From contig NC_085096.1 in the NCBI RefSeq assembly GCF_963422355.1, forward strand, positions 2,895,483-2,959,482: a stretch of DNA of 64,000 nt, written 5' to 3'. Under the pieces are notes generated by a model that was not told the origin of the DNA, did not search any database, and was given only the letters and a program-made list of their open reading frames with translations. Below, in pieces: positions 46,014 to 57,495 of the stretch. Each line of letters opens with the position of its first letter. Within the stretch, counting starts at the first letter, position 1. Made by a program: the position numbers and the translations under genes. The DNA comes from Corticium candelabrum. Lineage: Eukaryota > Porifera > Homoscleromorpha > Homosclerophorida > Plakinidae.

Positions 46014-46034
46014 GTTCCGCTGATAAGCAGTGCT

Positions 46035-47228
46035 GTGAGTGAGGAATTGCCAGTGAATGGTCAGTGTATGCCAGTGTCAGAAGGGAGGATTGGTACTTCA
46101 GGGGTACGTGTTTTGAGAGATACCAGGTGCAGTAGGGTGATAGTGAAGCAGAAGTCTATTCCTGATACCCAGTATACCGGGCGCTATGGATTGATGCAAA
46201 TGGTGGACAATACCGTTCGCAGAGTACCAATGGCCACTGTTCACATCGAATCACCGTACTTGACAGGAGAGGTCTCGGCACTATGCCCACCTGATGCTGT
46301 GTATGATGTGATAGTTGGTAACGTCCCAGGCACAAGGGCAGCAGACAACCCGGATCCTGACTGGCATATGACCAACGTGGTGACGACAAGATCCAGCGCG
46401 AAGAGAGTAGGTGATGCGACCCCTCTCAACGTACGACCAGCGGAAAATTGGCTCGAGATCAACCGAGACAAGATTGTGGAAATGCAAGGTGAGGATGTCT
46501 CGTTACAGAAGTATTACAAGACCGATATCAAAAACAAGGGTCTACAAGTAGTTAAGTTCAAACTCAAAGATCGAGTTCTGTGTCGAGTGTTCAAACATCC
46601 CTATGTCAACAATGGCAAGCCAGTTTGGTAGGTGGTGGTACCGGAGCAATTACGAAAGCAGGTGATGGAGCTTGCGCATGACTCAATAATGGGGGGGGGG
46701 GGAAACTTGGGCATCCGGAATACAGTTAACAGGATACTCAACAACTTTTATTGACCAGCCATACACACTGCTGATGTGTCGAGATTTTGTCAGTCTTGTG
46801 ACATTTGTCAGAGAACAATACGGAAAGAATTGGTTTCAAGAGAAGAGCTAGGTAAGGCTCAAGTTAGACAGAAATGTTACTATGACCGCAAGGCCAAGGA
46901 AAAAAGTCTTGAGGTAGGGGACAAGGTGCTACTGCTATGCCCTACTGACAGCAACAAGCTGATCATGCAGTGCAAGGACCAATACCAAGTCGAGGCAAAG
47001 CGTAGTGTCAACAATTGTCGAATCAACATCAGAGGGAAGAGCAAAACTTATCACATTAATTTGCTCAAGAAGTATCAGGAGAGAGCCAAGGATGGAGAGG
47101 TGGTTGAGGCTGTCCACAGAAACTCGATGATGGTAGGTGGTGTTGTTTTGGAGAGGTCTTTTCAGCCATCATTGAGGATGACGAGTCATGTGGTTCCAAC
47201 GACGCGATTGACGACAACGAGCTACTAG
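46035..47228 (+). pseudogene. Gmr1-like protease and integrase remnants upstream of RT
   Basis: The frame 46035-46631 has VLRDTRCSRVIV, the protease active-site region with Arg in place of Gly in DTG, and later an integrase linker. Across a G10 run near 46690 the frames give LRKQVMELAHD and a GIRNTVNRILNNFYW-like stretch. The frame 46776-47228 gives CQSCDICQRTIRKELV, which completes an HHCC zinc finger. Directly after it comes KCYYDRKAKEKSLEVGDKVL and YHINLLKKY, the integrase C-terminus. The DDE core of about 150-200 residues that should lie between is missing. Confidence 0.8.
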
Positions 47229-47320
47229 ATCTCAGTGCTTGCCATGCTGATGAATCATGGGAGGATGTCATCATTGGGGAGAACTTAACCAAAGAGCAAG
47301 AGGGTCAGGTCCGAGACATT

Positions 47321-48650
47321 TTGACAGAGTTCCAGCAGGTCTTTACCGACTTACCAGGGGAAACTGACGTTATCCAGCACCGAATAAGTTTGACTACTAC
47401 TGAGCCAATCGGGACCAAGCCATATGTGGTGCCATATAGCATTAGAGAGTCACTCACGGGAGACATCAGCAAAATGCTACAGCTAAAGATAATATGGGAA
47501 TCGCATACCCCATATTTGTCGCCTGTCATTGTCGTGAGGAAGAAGGATGGTACTAACCGAGTCTGTGTTGACTATCAAAAATTGAATCAGATGACAGTGT
47601 GCGACGTGGAGCCCATGACTCCAATTGTGGACCTCATCCAAAATCTCAAGAATGACCGTTTCTTCACAAAGATTGATCTCAGTAGGGGTTACTGGCAAGT
47701 ACCTGTGGCACCTGGCGACATCCATAAAACGGCATTTTCCACACCAGATGGGATGTATGAGTTTCTTCGTATGCCACTCGGCATGGTGAACTCAGGGGCA
47801 ACGTTGACAAGAGCTATCAGGAAACTGTTGAGAGGAATGCAAAACGTAGAACATTATGTCGATGCCATTTTAGTTCATACAACTACGTGGGATTGTCATG
47901 TGGCGACGCTCCGAGAGCTGTTGAGACGACTGGCTAAGGTCAAATTTACAGTCAGACCATTTAAGACTGTTATTGGGGCAGAAACAACTTCTTTTGTCAG
48001 TCATCAAGTCGGTTGCGAAACAAGTGCACCACTTGAATAGAACCTTCGAAAGGTGAGAAATACCAGTAGGCCATTAACTAAGAAGGATGTGCGGTCATTT
48101 CTTGGCCTGACCGGGTACTACCGTGAATTCGTCCCAAATTACACAGCTACAGCTGTACCACTGACTGATGCTACTAGGAAGGGACAACCCAACCAAATAA
48201 TCTGAGGTGATGCTCCGGAGAAGGCCTACACGGCATCGAAGGCTATGATAACAAGTCACCCAATTCTTCACCTTCCTCATCATAGAAAGCCATTCTTTTG
48301 CAGACAGATGCTTCTGAGATAAGCATCGGGGCTGTGCTCATGCAGCAACATGGGGGCATGTTTCCAGTCACCTACATCAGCAAGAAGCTAACTGAAAGGG
48401 AGAAACGCTTCTCAACGATTGAAAGAGAATGTTTGGATTGTCTGGAGTGTGAAGAAGTTAAGAACATTTTGTATGGAAGAGAATTTGTCCTTCAAACAGA
48501 TCACCAGCCTCTAACATACCTCAAGCAAGCAAGATTTCTGAACGATCAAGTGATGCGGTAGGCGCTATATTTACAGAATTACCACATGAAGATTGAAATT
48601 GTAAAAGGGACGGAGAACAAGGTTGATTTTCTCAGCCGCATGGGGTGATG
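47321..48650 (+). pseudogene. Gmr1-like reverse transcriptase and RNase H
   Basis: RT motifs in order: VIVVRKKDGTNRVCVDYQKL, FFTKIDLSRGYWQVPV, FLRMPLGMVNSGA, and the catalytic box as EHYVDAILVHT, where Ala replaces the last Asp of YVDD. A stop at 48038 breaks the connection, after which VRSFLGLTGYYREFVPNY continues. Another stop lies near 48203. RNase H follows with FFLQTDASEISIGAVLMQQH and LQTDHQPLTYL (48298-48561) and a terminal VDFLSRM near 48640. Confidence 0.88.
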
Positions 48651-48714
48651 TTGATGTCTACTACGTGAGTACGAAGATGTGCTGAAAGCAAATCTTGTCT
48701 AGAGGAGGGAGTTG

Positions 48715-48963
48715 TGTGACGTAAAGACATGTGACATAGATGTCGGTGATTGTGATTGGTCATCGGACCGGTATTGTGTTTGACTGAGCTAGAGTAGTAT
48801 AAGAAGCGGTATTGATTCTGATTGAGTTAGATTTGACTGGGTAGCGGTAGCGAGTGGACGTTGACTAGGATTGCGTTTACAATATACGACACGATCGACC
48901 ATTGGGCAGACTACGTGTCCTCTCTCGTAAGGTGTTGCGTCCGTCTTTGGGAACTCTGCAACA
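48715..48963 (+). repeat. 3' LTR of the Gmr1-like element
   Basis: It begins TGTGACGTAA and ends CTCTGCAACA. A purine tract (AGAGGAGGGAGT) precedes it at about 48701-48712. Confidence 0.9.
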
Positions 48964-49124
48964 ATGACCCTAATGACTTTCTTTGGGGGCTTATCCACAG
49001 ACATATAGGAATGGCATCCAGGTCGAATTTGAAATGTGGAACACGTATACATTGCACTATAACGTCATTCGGTTTTGGACTGTCGTCTAGTGGAGCTCCT
49101 CGATTTCTTCCAGTTGTAGCTTGA

Positions 49125-49631
49125 TTTCACAGTGACCTACCTTATCTATAGTAACCATAAGCTGTTGATGGAAGCATTCCCCCCTGTGGTTCCTATACGC
49201 CTATGTTATCCACCTGTACTTCACCACCTGCTAGAAGCTGTTTTTGGCTTCTTTGGACTGCAGTTTGAGCACTGACTTTGCATTTCCATTTACCATTTCC
49301 TCCGAGACTTCAAGTCATGCACATTATGCTGGTTTCCAATATTCTTCCCGACCATTTTGCAGGCTGGAAGGTAGGAAGAAAGGAAGCCTTTCCAAGCTTT
49401 CCGGAAAGAGAAAGTACCCCCATTAAAACTAGCCCAATTGAACACCTTAGCTAAACTGTATTTCAATGCATGTTTCCTATTCGGGGAAAAGTCCCAATAC
49501 AAACGCAATAGTTAATGATACAAACCCTATTGTTTATGTTTGTCCTGCAATTAGACTGAGGTTGCAGAAGTTTGCAATAACAAACAAATTGCTTTACATG
49601 AACCAGTAATCAAATCAACATTTGCACTCAC
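49125..49631. other. 3' flank of the second RIPK-like gene; no exon recognised
   Basis: By analogy with 1186-1690 the next exons of the minus-strand gene should lie here, but no frame resembling the linker exon or a death domain is present. The ORFs seen (49244-49426 plus, 49290-49508 minus) have no domain content. Confidence 0.4.
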
Positions 49632-51008
49632 AGCATTTCCGGAAGACATTTGGCTCATGATTCCATCCAGCATAACTACAATCTCTAGTAAACACAGCAT
49701 TACAAGCACACCTTTTGTATTCACAATAATGAATGCTTTGTTTCACCTTTGAAATGGAGCCTGCAATCTGGTTGTCCATCCCAACAACGTACAATGATCT
49801 CTTTATATCCCTCTAGATAATCATTATCACTTATTGGAGGTCTCTCACCACCCATAACATTTGCTCGTATGACACAAGGATTCTCAGCTAAAATAGCAGC
49901 AATAGTTAATTAATGTATTGATAATAAGAAAACACGTACCATCATAGACTGGTTGCATTTCTTTCAGCTGCCAAAGGATTATTGCATATCTACAATACAA
50001 CACTTGATATTCCTATTATAAGAAATGACTTTGCTATATATAACTTACGAGTAAACATCAACTTTCATCTCTTTCCCCTTTTCAATTTTTCTGCTAAAAA
50101 TTTCAGGAGCAGTAAATGCCACTGTTCCTTTGTAACTGCTTGTTGTTTGTTTTGATGAAATGCCTCGTACTTTTGCTAGTCCAAAATCAATAATCTATAA
50201 AATCAGCTAGAGTCAGTAAACTGAGAGGTAAATTTTGAGAGTTTATGCAAAAACAGTAAGCCCCAGACCATTTAGAGGCACAGTGAATGTGAATAGCAAT
50301 AGTTCGATCATGTGGCCTAACATTTGAGACATCATTGACAACAAAGCAGCAAGTCCGCTAGTTTTACTTATTCAATCATATTTATATTTCAAAATCTGGT
50401 CAATGCAAATACAAACATCTCTTGCTTCCACTTGTCTACTTCAACAAGTCTTTTCTTATCTGCTGCTCACAGGGCTAGCTAGCAAATAGTGCTATGTCAC
50501 ATACTATACTATCTCTGTAAGATATCTAGTGTTGATGCTGGCACTTTGATCATGATGTTCACTTAATTAATTATGATATAAACAAAGATCAAATTGTATC
50601 TCACTTTACAGCCGTAGTTGCAACCCACCAACACATTCGTTGTCTTCAAGTCTCTGTGAATAATCGGTGTTGGCAGACTGTGTAAATAGTTCATTCCCTT
50701 GGCAATTTCTAGAGCCATACGAATCCGACAGTCCCAATGTTTGATAATTGGGTGATCGTCCACTCCAGACAGCAACATCTCTTCCAAATTTCCATTCTCC
50801 ATATATTCCATAACAATTGCATAATGACCAGAGTCGATGCACATTCCCAAGAAACGGATGATATATGGGCAATCTGTAAGCTGTTGCAATATATCGGCTT
50901 CCCTAATGAAATCTGTCACCTCGCTAGAAAACACAGTACAAATTTGATCAGTCACTATAGAGTGACAGCTAACTGAGAATTATTAAATCTATATATATAA
51001 AGGAGAGG

Positions 51009-51055
<47 letters not shown>

Positions 51056-52760
51056 GTGTATCCGCCTGTTGGAGCGTTTCTCAAAAAATTGCGAGTCCAA
51101 TCTGGGCCGAATTTGGCTCGTGCACGCCAAATTCATTCCGGTCGAAAGCGAGACTATGGTCGTCTTCCTGACTTCTCCCAGGATGACGCCATTTCCCGGG
51201 ATTGCACTCGCTTCAGCTTGCGTGCGAATATCTCCAGAACGGCGCATCGTATCTCCACCAAATTTAGCCTGCCCGTGCCCGACGTCGGACGGTACGCGCT
51301 GAGCGTGTCGTTTATTGCGGGCGACGCTGGAAAACGGAGGATATTTTTGCTGATATCCTGGTTTTGAAAAAATTCGCCCAGTCATTTGCCAGTCTACAAC
51401 CGTCAAAGAGCTACTGTGTTTAGTGCACCTGTTCCCTGGAATGCCAGCAACGTCTTCGAAGAGACGACGTTCAGCGGGACTGTCGAAATGGCGAGAATCG
51501 GTACGAGTCGTGACTTCGTTAGATACGGAGCTGCCGTGTTTAATGCACCTGTTCCCCAAAACGCCAGCAACGTCTTCGAAGAGACGATGTTCAGTGGGAC
51601 TGTTGAAATGACGAGAGTCGGTGCGACTTGTGACTTCGGTAGATACAGGGAACGGATTCTCCGGGTGAGTACTGCATGTGACTTCCAGTCTAACTGCACG
51701 TGACTTCATTTCGGACGCAATATCCGGAAGTGCTACATGATTGCAAGTGTATACGCGACATTTTTATTGACTGCAATAATTCATGGCCAACATCACCTAT
51801 GATACCATCAAACACATTTTTAGATACTTTCTGCTATAATCTCTACCTTATATATAAAGGCGACCTGGCGACCTGTCTCCCTTCCACTTCCATGTTCTAA
51901 TGGCTCTATGACAAACGTGTGTGTCAACTGCGGCGCTATGAAGTAGAAAGGAGAAGCACCTGGCATGTGTTGTCCCCCCCCCCCCCCCGGGCGAAGCCGG
52001 GCATTGGAGCTTGTTATGTGGATAAAAATGCAAATGCATGCCAGATCTCCCTCATGCAGCAAGGGTGGACATCACACACAACAGATGAAACGCCTCCAAA
52101 TAATTGAGAGTATTCCTGCAGCTATAGTGTAAACTCAGCGTCCTAGAAACCAGTAGTACAACCATGTACAAGACAGGTAATGTGCATGATACCACCAAAC
52201 AGCTTGCTTTCCTGCAGACATTCCCAAAACACGTAGACGTGTGCAAGTCCAAAAATGCCTCTAGAACTTACACCTCCAAACACACGTCTCAAAGCTTACA
52301 ACAGGGCGCAAACGAAGGCAGACGGAGATAAGTTCACTAAGGAAACGTAACACCTCTTTGGCTACAGTAATCTATGCGTAAAGTCTCGTCACCTCGAAAA
52401 GGGAACCCAAACTCTGAGACACGCAAATTTGACGACACAATGTCAGATGACGAAACATAAGAAACGCCACATCCTGAGGAAAACAGTAATTACGTGCACC
52501 AGAGGCAAATACCTGCTAATTAGATGCATGTTTTTTCTCTACAGATATCTAGATGTATACCTGCGCTTGAGATGGTGTGGTGTGGTGAGACGTTTGACCG
52601 CTGCTACTTCGCTAGAGTTCGCCAACTGACATCGATAGACGACGCCGAAGCCTCCGGAACCGAGAATGTCGTCCACTTCGTTATAAACAATTTCTTTTCG
52701 TCCAAATATTTTAGGTTGGCAGCTCACGGAACTGTATACGTAGTTGTCTTCTTGGCTCAT
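49632..52760 (-). CDS. Second RIPK-like kinase, death domains not found
   Basis: Six exons (52760-52561, 50923-50605, 50194-50049, 49989-49940, 49887-49747, 49684-49632) join in phase to 303 codons and match the first six exons of 67-3121 in borders and phase. Motifs: GSGGFGVVY, lysine in EVAAVK (K56), IIHRDLKTTN (D158), IIDFGLAKVR (D176) and TAPEIF. The last exon ends EIVVML-type helix and GNA before GTGAGT, so the message should continue, yet no linker or death-domain exon is visible down to the Gmr1-like element. A further upstream in-frame Met (52835) exists. I chose 52760 because it aligns with the start of the paralog. Intron 1 contains a Helentron-like element. Either the 3' exons are lost, or they lie beyond transposons to the left. 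Confidence 0.8.
50990..52014 (+). mobile_element. Helentron/DINE-1-like non-autonomous element
   Basis: The left end is TATATATATAAAGGAGAGGT followed by (GTCT)n (51010-51055). The right end is CGGGCGAAGCCGGGCATTGG, a short GC hairpin followed by AGCTTGT. The AT-TATATAAA start, GTCT microsatellite and CGGGCGAAGCCGGG hairpin are hallmarks of Helentron-associated elements in invertebrates. It has no replicase. It lies in intron 1 of the kinase gene. The long minus-strand frame at 50969-51709 is an accident of its sequence. Confidence 0.78.
51412..51655 (+). repeat. Two direct repeats of about 119 bp in the Helentron-like element
   Basis: GTGTTTAGTGCACCTGTTCC (from 51418) and GTGTTTAATGCACCTGTTCC (from 51537) start two copies that share GCCAGCAACGTCTTCGAAGA and a GACTTCGKTAGATACRG end. 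The spacing is 119 bp. Confidence 0.85.
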
Positions 52761-52847
52761 TGCGACTAATAGAGATGGTAGCGGTGTAGCAACAAATTCC
52801 GGCCCCTTACACAGACTTTGTCCGCTTTGTGACAATGCGCATGCCCA

Positions 52848-53420
52848 TTGTTACGCACCGGTTCCGGTAAGAAAACTGTTCCCTGCATGTCACTTTCTCG
52901 TGATGAACATCTTGCCTGCGTGAAGGCTTACGTAAAAAGTGGAGTTTACGATCATTCTATCAGGACTAAGAACCAAAAGCGACAATTACCAGGTCGGCAG
53001 AATCGTTTGCTCTTGAAGGTAAGATCTAGAATCTAAATTATTTGCACTAAACATTATTACATTGTCTACTAATCTAAAAATTTATTCAGCACATTTTTCA
53101 TTGTTTAATTAATTAATTAATAATGTAATTAATTAATTAATAACTGAAATTTCTTAATTATTGGTGTAATACTCTACTAGGTGGGAAATATTGACTTATA
53201 TAAATTTTATCTTTTTCACTAGGAGATCAACTGTTTTATGTTGGTGCCAAAAAGAACCAACATAGAGTGGTTCTCTTTACAGAGGACAAAAACTACAAGT
53301 CTTCAAGAGTTGCCACGACTCTCCTCATGGAGGACACTTTGGCAGAAGAAAAACTTTACAAAAGATTGAGGAACGATTTTACTGGCTATCAATGACTTTG
53401 TATGTTTACGATCAGGTTAG
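52848..53420 (+). pseudogene. KRBA2/GIN-like integrase N-terminal fragment
   Basis: A first frame (52848-53020) gives MSLSRDEHLACVKAYVKSGV and ends at a GTAAGA donor-like site. After about 200 bp, downstream of a TTCACTAG acceptor, comes QLFYVGAKKNQHRVV. A +1 shift later, CHDSPHGGHFGRRKT and IEERFYWLSM follow. That is the HHCC zinc domain of a Gypsy-derived integrase of the KRBA2/GIN type. The rve core is absent. It starts about 90 bp from the start of the minus-strand RIPK-like gene, divergently oriented. Confidence 0.6.
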
Positions 53421-53537
53421 ATTAGTGTAAAACTAATCGCTAGGTATTACATATAGTGTACCTGCATGGCGCACTTTCAACTATTGTTTTCAAATGAGAC
53501 GGAAAACAGATAGACAGACACACAAACAAATCAACAG

Positions 53538-54145
53538 ATTAACATACATACATACATACATTTTTTTGTTACAAGGGCCTACTTGTTACAATCTACCACT
53601 ATTCACATGTACAGTCACTATATGTACTCTAGTCACTTCAAACTTCAAACTTGCTGCTTGGACAGAACCGAGAGAGAGGCAATTGTATATTAGTTCCTTG
53701 CCCAAGAGAACTTATGTATGTGGCTCTCCCGCACTTGAACTCTGACCCAAAGGTCCCGGATGTTACCAATCTCCAACTTCACACTCTAACTAATTGAGCC
53801 ACATACATACATACATTTTTTGGTTACAAGGACCCTTAGGGCCCAGGTTCGATACTGCAATGACTATACTTGCTATACTCTAAACTTTCTATACTTGCTA
53901 TACTCTAGACTTACAGCAGTCACTCTATCATGTCACTAGGTGCGTCATACTTGCTGTACTTCATACTTTGTACTTCATACTTGCTGGACAGAACTGACAC
54001 TCCGGAGAGAGAGGCAAGTGTATGTTAGTTCCTTGCCCAAGGGAACTTATGTATGTGGCCCTCCCACACTCAAGCTCTGACCCAAAGGTCCCGGATGTTG
54101 CCAATCTCCAACTGCACACTCTAACCAATTGAGCCACATACATTT
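53538..54145 (-). mobile_element. tRNA-derived SINE with (ATGT)n tail, two tandem copies
   Basis: Two units (about 53538-53804 and 53805-54140) share CTCTGACCCAAAGGTCCCGG, AACTTATGTATGTGGC and a block near CAGAACYGAGAGAGAGGC. On the minus strand each head reads GTGGCTCAATTGGTTAGAGT, a tRNA A-box, and a B-box-like AGAGTTCAAGTGCGGG follows. Each unit ends in repeated ATGT (plus-strand TACATACA). A third partial unit begins near 54150. Confidence 0.65.
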
Positions 54146-54283
54146 TTGTTTGTTTGTACATACGTACATACAAGAGCCCTTAAGGTCCAGGTTCGATACT
54201 GCAAGTACAATCTAAACTCAGTTACTATATGTCATCATGTTCTTCTTCATCTTTGCTGCCTGGGAGTGCTGCTGCTGCTGCTG

Positions 54284-54494
<211 letters not shown>

Positions 54495-54842
54495 CGCGTG
54501 CGTGCGCAGACACAGACGTTAGCATCAAATGTCATTAAAGCACTCACTCATTTGGTAGTCCACGTCCACTACATAATTTTGCGTGGGGGACACGTTTTGC
54601 AGACGGACGGTATTTGTCACGTACTGCCGACAAATTGTGTCCGGGGGGACCCTTTTTAGGGGACACTTTTTGTAGGGGGACACTATTTGTCATGACAGCG
54701 GCACATACTTACATGATGAACCCAGACCAATTTAACCTTGCTTGTGCAGACGTTTCTGCTAGAGGTGAGAGCATACTCCACGGCTGTTTGCGCAAGTGCA
54801 ACTTTTTTGCGTAGGTGTAACCATAATTTAAAATGGTGATAG

Positions 54843-55012
54843 TCAGGGCCGGATCCAGAGGAGGATTCAGGGGGTTAAAAACCCCTCTTTTCCAATAGGC
54901 GTGGTTCACTAATTTCATAAAATTTCATTAGAAAAGAGAAAATTAGTAATGTTATAAATAACTGCCACCAGGTCAACCCCCTCTTTAAAAATTTCTGGAT
55001 CCGGTCTTGGAT
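54843..55012. mobile_element. MITE with CCGGATCCAG ends, complete copy
   Basis: GGCCGGATCCAGAGG at the left and AATTTCTGGATCCGGTC at the right form the inverted ends. GGGGGTT/AACCCC words follow inside each end. The core (TTCACTAATTTCATAAAATT) matches 3884-4021 in the opposite orientation. The body is 170 bp and non-coding. Confidence 0.68.
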
Positions 55013-56300
55013 AGGCAAACTCTTTGACTGCTTTCCAACGAATGCAATGGGCTTCAGTCCCTAATTGCATTGCAGTTAAAATTAATTCATCTCAAACAAC
55101 AGACCGTTTCGAACAGATAATCGCCAGAAGCGTCACTAGATGCACTAGACTATACGTACAGCGTCGATGTTTGGCGATTGCAATCAGAGCTCTCCAGGTT
55201 TTCCCATGATGTCTTGTCAGATATCCCAAGTCTGTGACTGGTGTACAATTAGCCAGCGAAGTGTGGTTTACGTGTACGCTTGCTATCATTAGCCAAAGAG
55301 GAAGCCAAAGCGTAGACCTACGTGTACAAACTAGCTTCTGTTCTACTCTCGTCTCTAAGAATTAATCGTTTGCAGGTGCATTAAAACAGAGGTGTACTAC
55401 CAGCTAGAAAGTATCAGAGACAGTGGAATGAGTAGGGAGTAAAGATTGGCGTGTACGAAAAAGAATGAATAACACTAATCACGTGATCAAACGCCTTCGT
55501 TTTTCTCTCTAATTTCTGAATTGTATACGCAACAGACATGATGTATACATTTTACCAATGCTTACTATTTGGAACTACGTGTATTTAGAATAACTGTAGC
55601 AAAACTTGATAGAGTAACAGCTACAGTAACTACACTGTAAAGAAGTATGCTGTAGACCTAGAAGTAATACAAGAAGTAGCTAAATTTAGATGCACATTCT
55701 CACGTCTCACACATTAGCACAACGAAAAATACCCAAGAAGGCGTTTACACTGACCTGCATTATGTATTACGTACAACCAAATTTACGGAGAAAAGCGTTT
55801 ACTAGAGAAATTCTCTACCCCAGAACACCAAAGTTCATACAGATGACGATTCGAAACAGGGCACACAGATGACGAAAGAAAACTTTTCTCTAATATACGT
55901 AGTATACATGATATGCACAACAGTTTGGTTCAAACCAATGGCGTAGCGTGGTCCTCAAGTCTAGGGGCAGATAAATTAGACCGCAAACCATGCCCATTTT
56001 TCACACGCAGACCCACGCTCATTTTCTACTTTTCTAGCTCACAGTTTGTAAACATCTAGGTAAATAGTATCAATTTTAGGTTACAAATAAACTGTAGGAG
56101 TGAACGCCGTCAGTATGCGTCTATAGGAGCGGAAACACTGTTACCGTCCGTGCCAAAAAGGTGTTTATGGCTCGCTGCGATCGTCAAAATTAAATGGCAT
56201 TTCGATGACAATAGAATTTAGAAGACCAATTCAGTGCAAACGACGTTGACCAATTTTAGCATTTCGTAATCTAGCGAGCACTATAGGTCTAGCTATAGTT
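55013..56300. other. Intergenic, no gene recognised
   Basis: Small ORFs only. The word CAATGGCGTAGCGTGG at about 55938 resembles one terminus of CARTGGCG-type MITEs, but I cannot find the partner end. Confidence 0.35.
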
Positions 56301-56302
<2 letters not shown>

Positions 56303-56353
<51 letters not shown>

Positions 56354-56775
56354 GGACAAATGTTAAGCCCTCCACGTCTTTCGACGTCGAACTTGAGGTC
56401 AGTTGCGGAGATAGCTCCCCCTGTCTCTAGAGACAGGGCCTCCATGCGCTACGTGGAGTCTTGGAGCCAGCGCTACAATCCACCTGGAGCTTGGCCAGAG
56501 TCATCCAGGGGCACTGACAATGGCGCAGCTCTGGGACTGGACACCAAGGCCCACACGTACCCGTCTTCTGCATGATGTTGCTGCCAAGCCAGCGGTCTTG
56601 TCCACCCCAGTCAATAACCAGGTACTCATTTGTACTCCTAAGTCGAGAGAAGCTAGTTTGGGTGAGTTTCTTGTTCAAGGAAACTGCGACAGTGTCGCCT
56701 CCACCAGGAACCCTCATCACGGAATACAAGATTCCCGGATGTCATCACCAACGCTCTACCATCTGCTCCACCACC
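56303..56775 (-). mobile_element. tRNA-derived SINE with (TG)n tail, copy 2
   Basis: The body matches 7463-7891, e.g. GAGACAGGGCCTCCATGCGC against GAGACAGAGCCTCCGTGCGC, and GCTTGGCCAGAGTCATCCAG against GCTTGGCGGGAGTCATCCAG. The minus-strand 3' end again is a (TG)n tract (56303-56351). The tRNA-like head side at about 56750-56775 is more degenerate than in copy 1 and runs into a C-run. Confidence 0.65.
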
Positions 56776-56803
56776 CCCCCCCCCCCACACACACACACAC
56801 AAC
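56766..56803. repeat. Poly-C and (AC)n tract
   Basis: About 15 C followed by AC dinucleotides at the SINE head. Confidence 0.85.
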
Positions 56804-56867
56804 TACACACAACTATACATGGACGCTCGTAGCTCTGAAGCGAGTAGAACACGGCTTCATTTACTAG

Positions 56868-57188
56868 TTAAGTTAATTGATAGAATACACCTGCAGCACA
56901 TGTGGAGGAAGGATACCAGTAGAGTGCAAGCAAATCATTAGGTAGCGGAGCTGCAGGAGATTCCATTCTCCGGTCAATCGGGTTGTCGACCGTAATACAA
57001 AGTTTTACGGCATGCTCTCGCACATGCGTATTAACCGAGAACACGCGCCTTACGGCAGTGAACGCGGTCATTACTTTGACGGATCTGTTCGCCTCAAGCT
57101 TGATTCTAGTCGAAGCGTCTGCGATGCGAGGTGTTGTTTTACCTGTTACTCTAGCCATGGGATTGGAACATGGCCCAAGTCTTACCAT
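56868..57188 (-). CDS. Small ORF of unknown function
   Basis: 106 codons with a basic N-terminus (MARVTGKTTPRIADASTR) and a predicted helical middle (VMTAFTAVRRVFSV). It is not covered by any repeat that I recognise and has no hallmark domain. There is no promoter or splice evidence, so it may be a single exon, a small protein or chance. Confidence 0.2.
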   Translation of the reverse strand: MVRLGPCSNPMARVTGKTTPRIADASTRIKLEANRSVKVMTAFTAVRRVFSVNTHVREHAVKLCITVDNPIDRRMESPAAPLPNDLLALYWYPSSTCAAGVFYQLT

Positions 57189-57495
57189 GTCTTAAGTTAC
57201 GTCATCACGCGGGTTTGTGGGTTGATCATGCCTTGCTTTTTTATACGTGGGGCCTTTGAGCTTTTGTTTCAACTAGTGCAATAGTTGTAGAAAGGCGTTG
57301 CGTTGAGAACTCTCAAAGTCCCCAAGATTTGACTTCACAACTGCGACGATAAAATCCATTTTGTCCGTGGCCATGCACACTGGTTTGTTGTGAAATGTTT
57401 CTCTCATCCAACGTGTCTGTTTTATGCTACTGTGATCTAGCCCAGCAAGGAATTTTCTGTCATGAGTTCTAGAAACTTTCTAGCCTGCACGTACA

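Larger units (their letters stand above)
44484..48963 (+). mobile_element. Gmr1-like LTR retrotransposon, internally deleted
   Basis: The LTRs are 44484-44732 and 48715-48963 (249 bp each, TG...CA), with a 5-bp target duplication ATGAC (44479-44483, 48964-48968). By eye the LTRs differ at roughly 25-30 positions, so the insertion is old. A primer-binding-like TGGGGGCCTGTCCGGGA follows the 5' LTR and resembles the tRNA-Pro site. Domain order is Gag with SCAN-like domain, protease, integrase zinc finger, integrase C-terminus, RT, RNase H. Integrase before RT marks Gmr1-type elements. The integrase catalytic core is absent. Confidence 0.88.
44343..49124 (+). pseudogene. Open frame with signal-anchor start split by the Gmr1-like element
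   Basis: From the ATG at 44343, 47 codons encode a basic start and a hydrophobic segment (ILYVAVASVAVTILL) followed by polar residues. The LTR element interrupts after codon 47. Removing the element and one copy of the ATGAC duplication leaves the frame open and continuing at 48969 for another 51 codons to a stop at 49124, 98 codons in all. The N-terminus would suit a type II membrane protein. No domain is recognised, and no splice partner was found. It may be a disrupted gene or chance. Confidence 0.35.

Noticed and set aside
50969..51709. 246-codon minus-strand ORF
   Set aside because: It lies wholly within the Helentron-like element and its internal duplication, and includes the GTCT repeat read as a TDRQ repeat.
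53538..54145. CRISPR-like array because of regularly spaced repeats
   Set aside because: There are only two long units with tRNA-like heads and ATGT tails, in a eukaryotic context. They are tandem SINEs.
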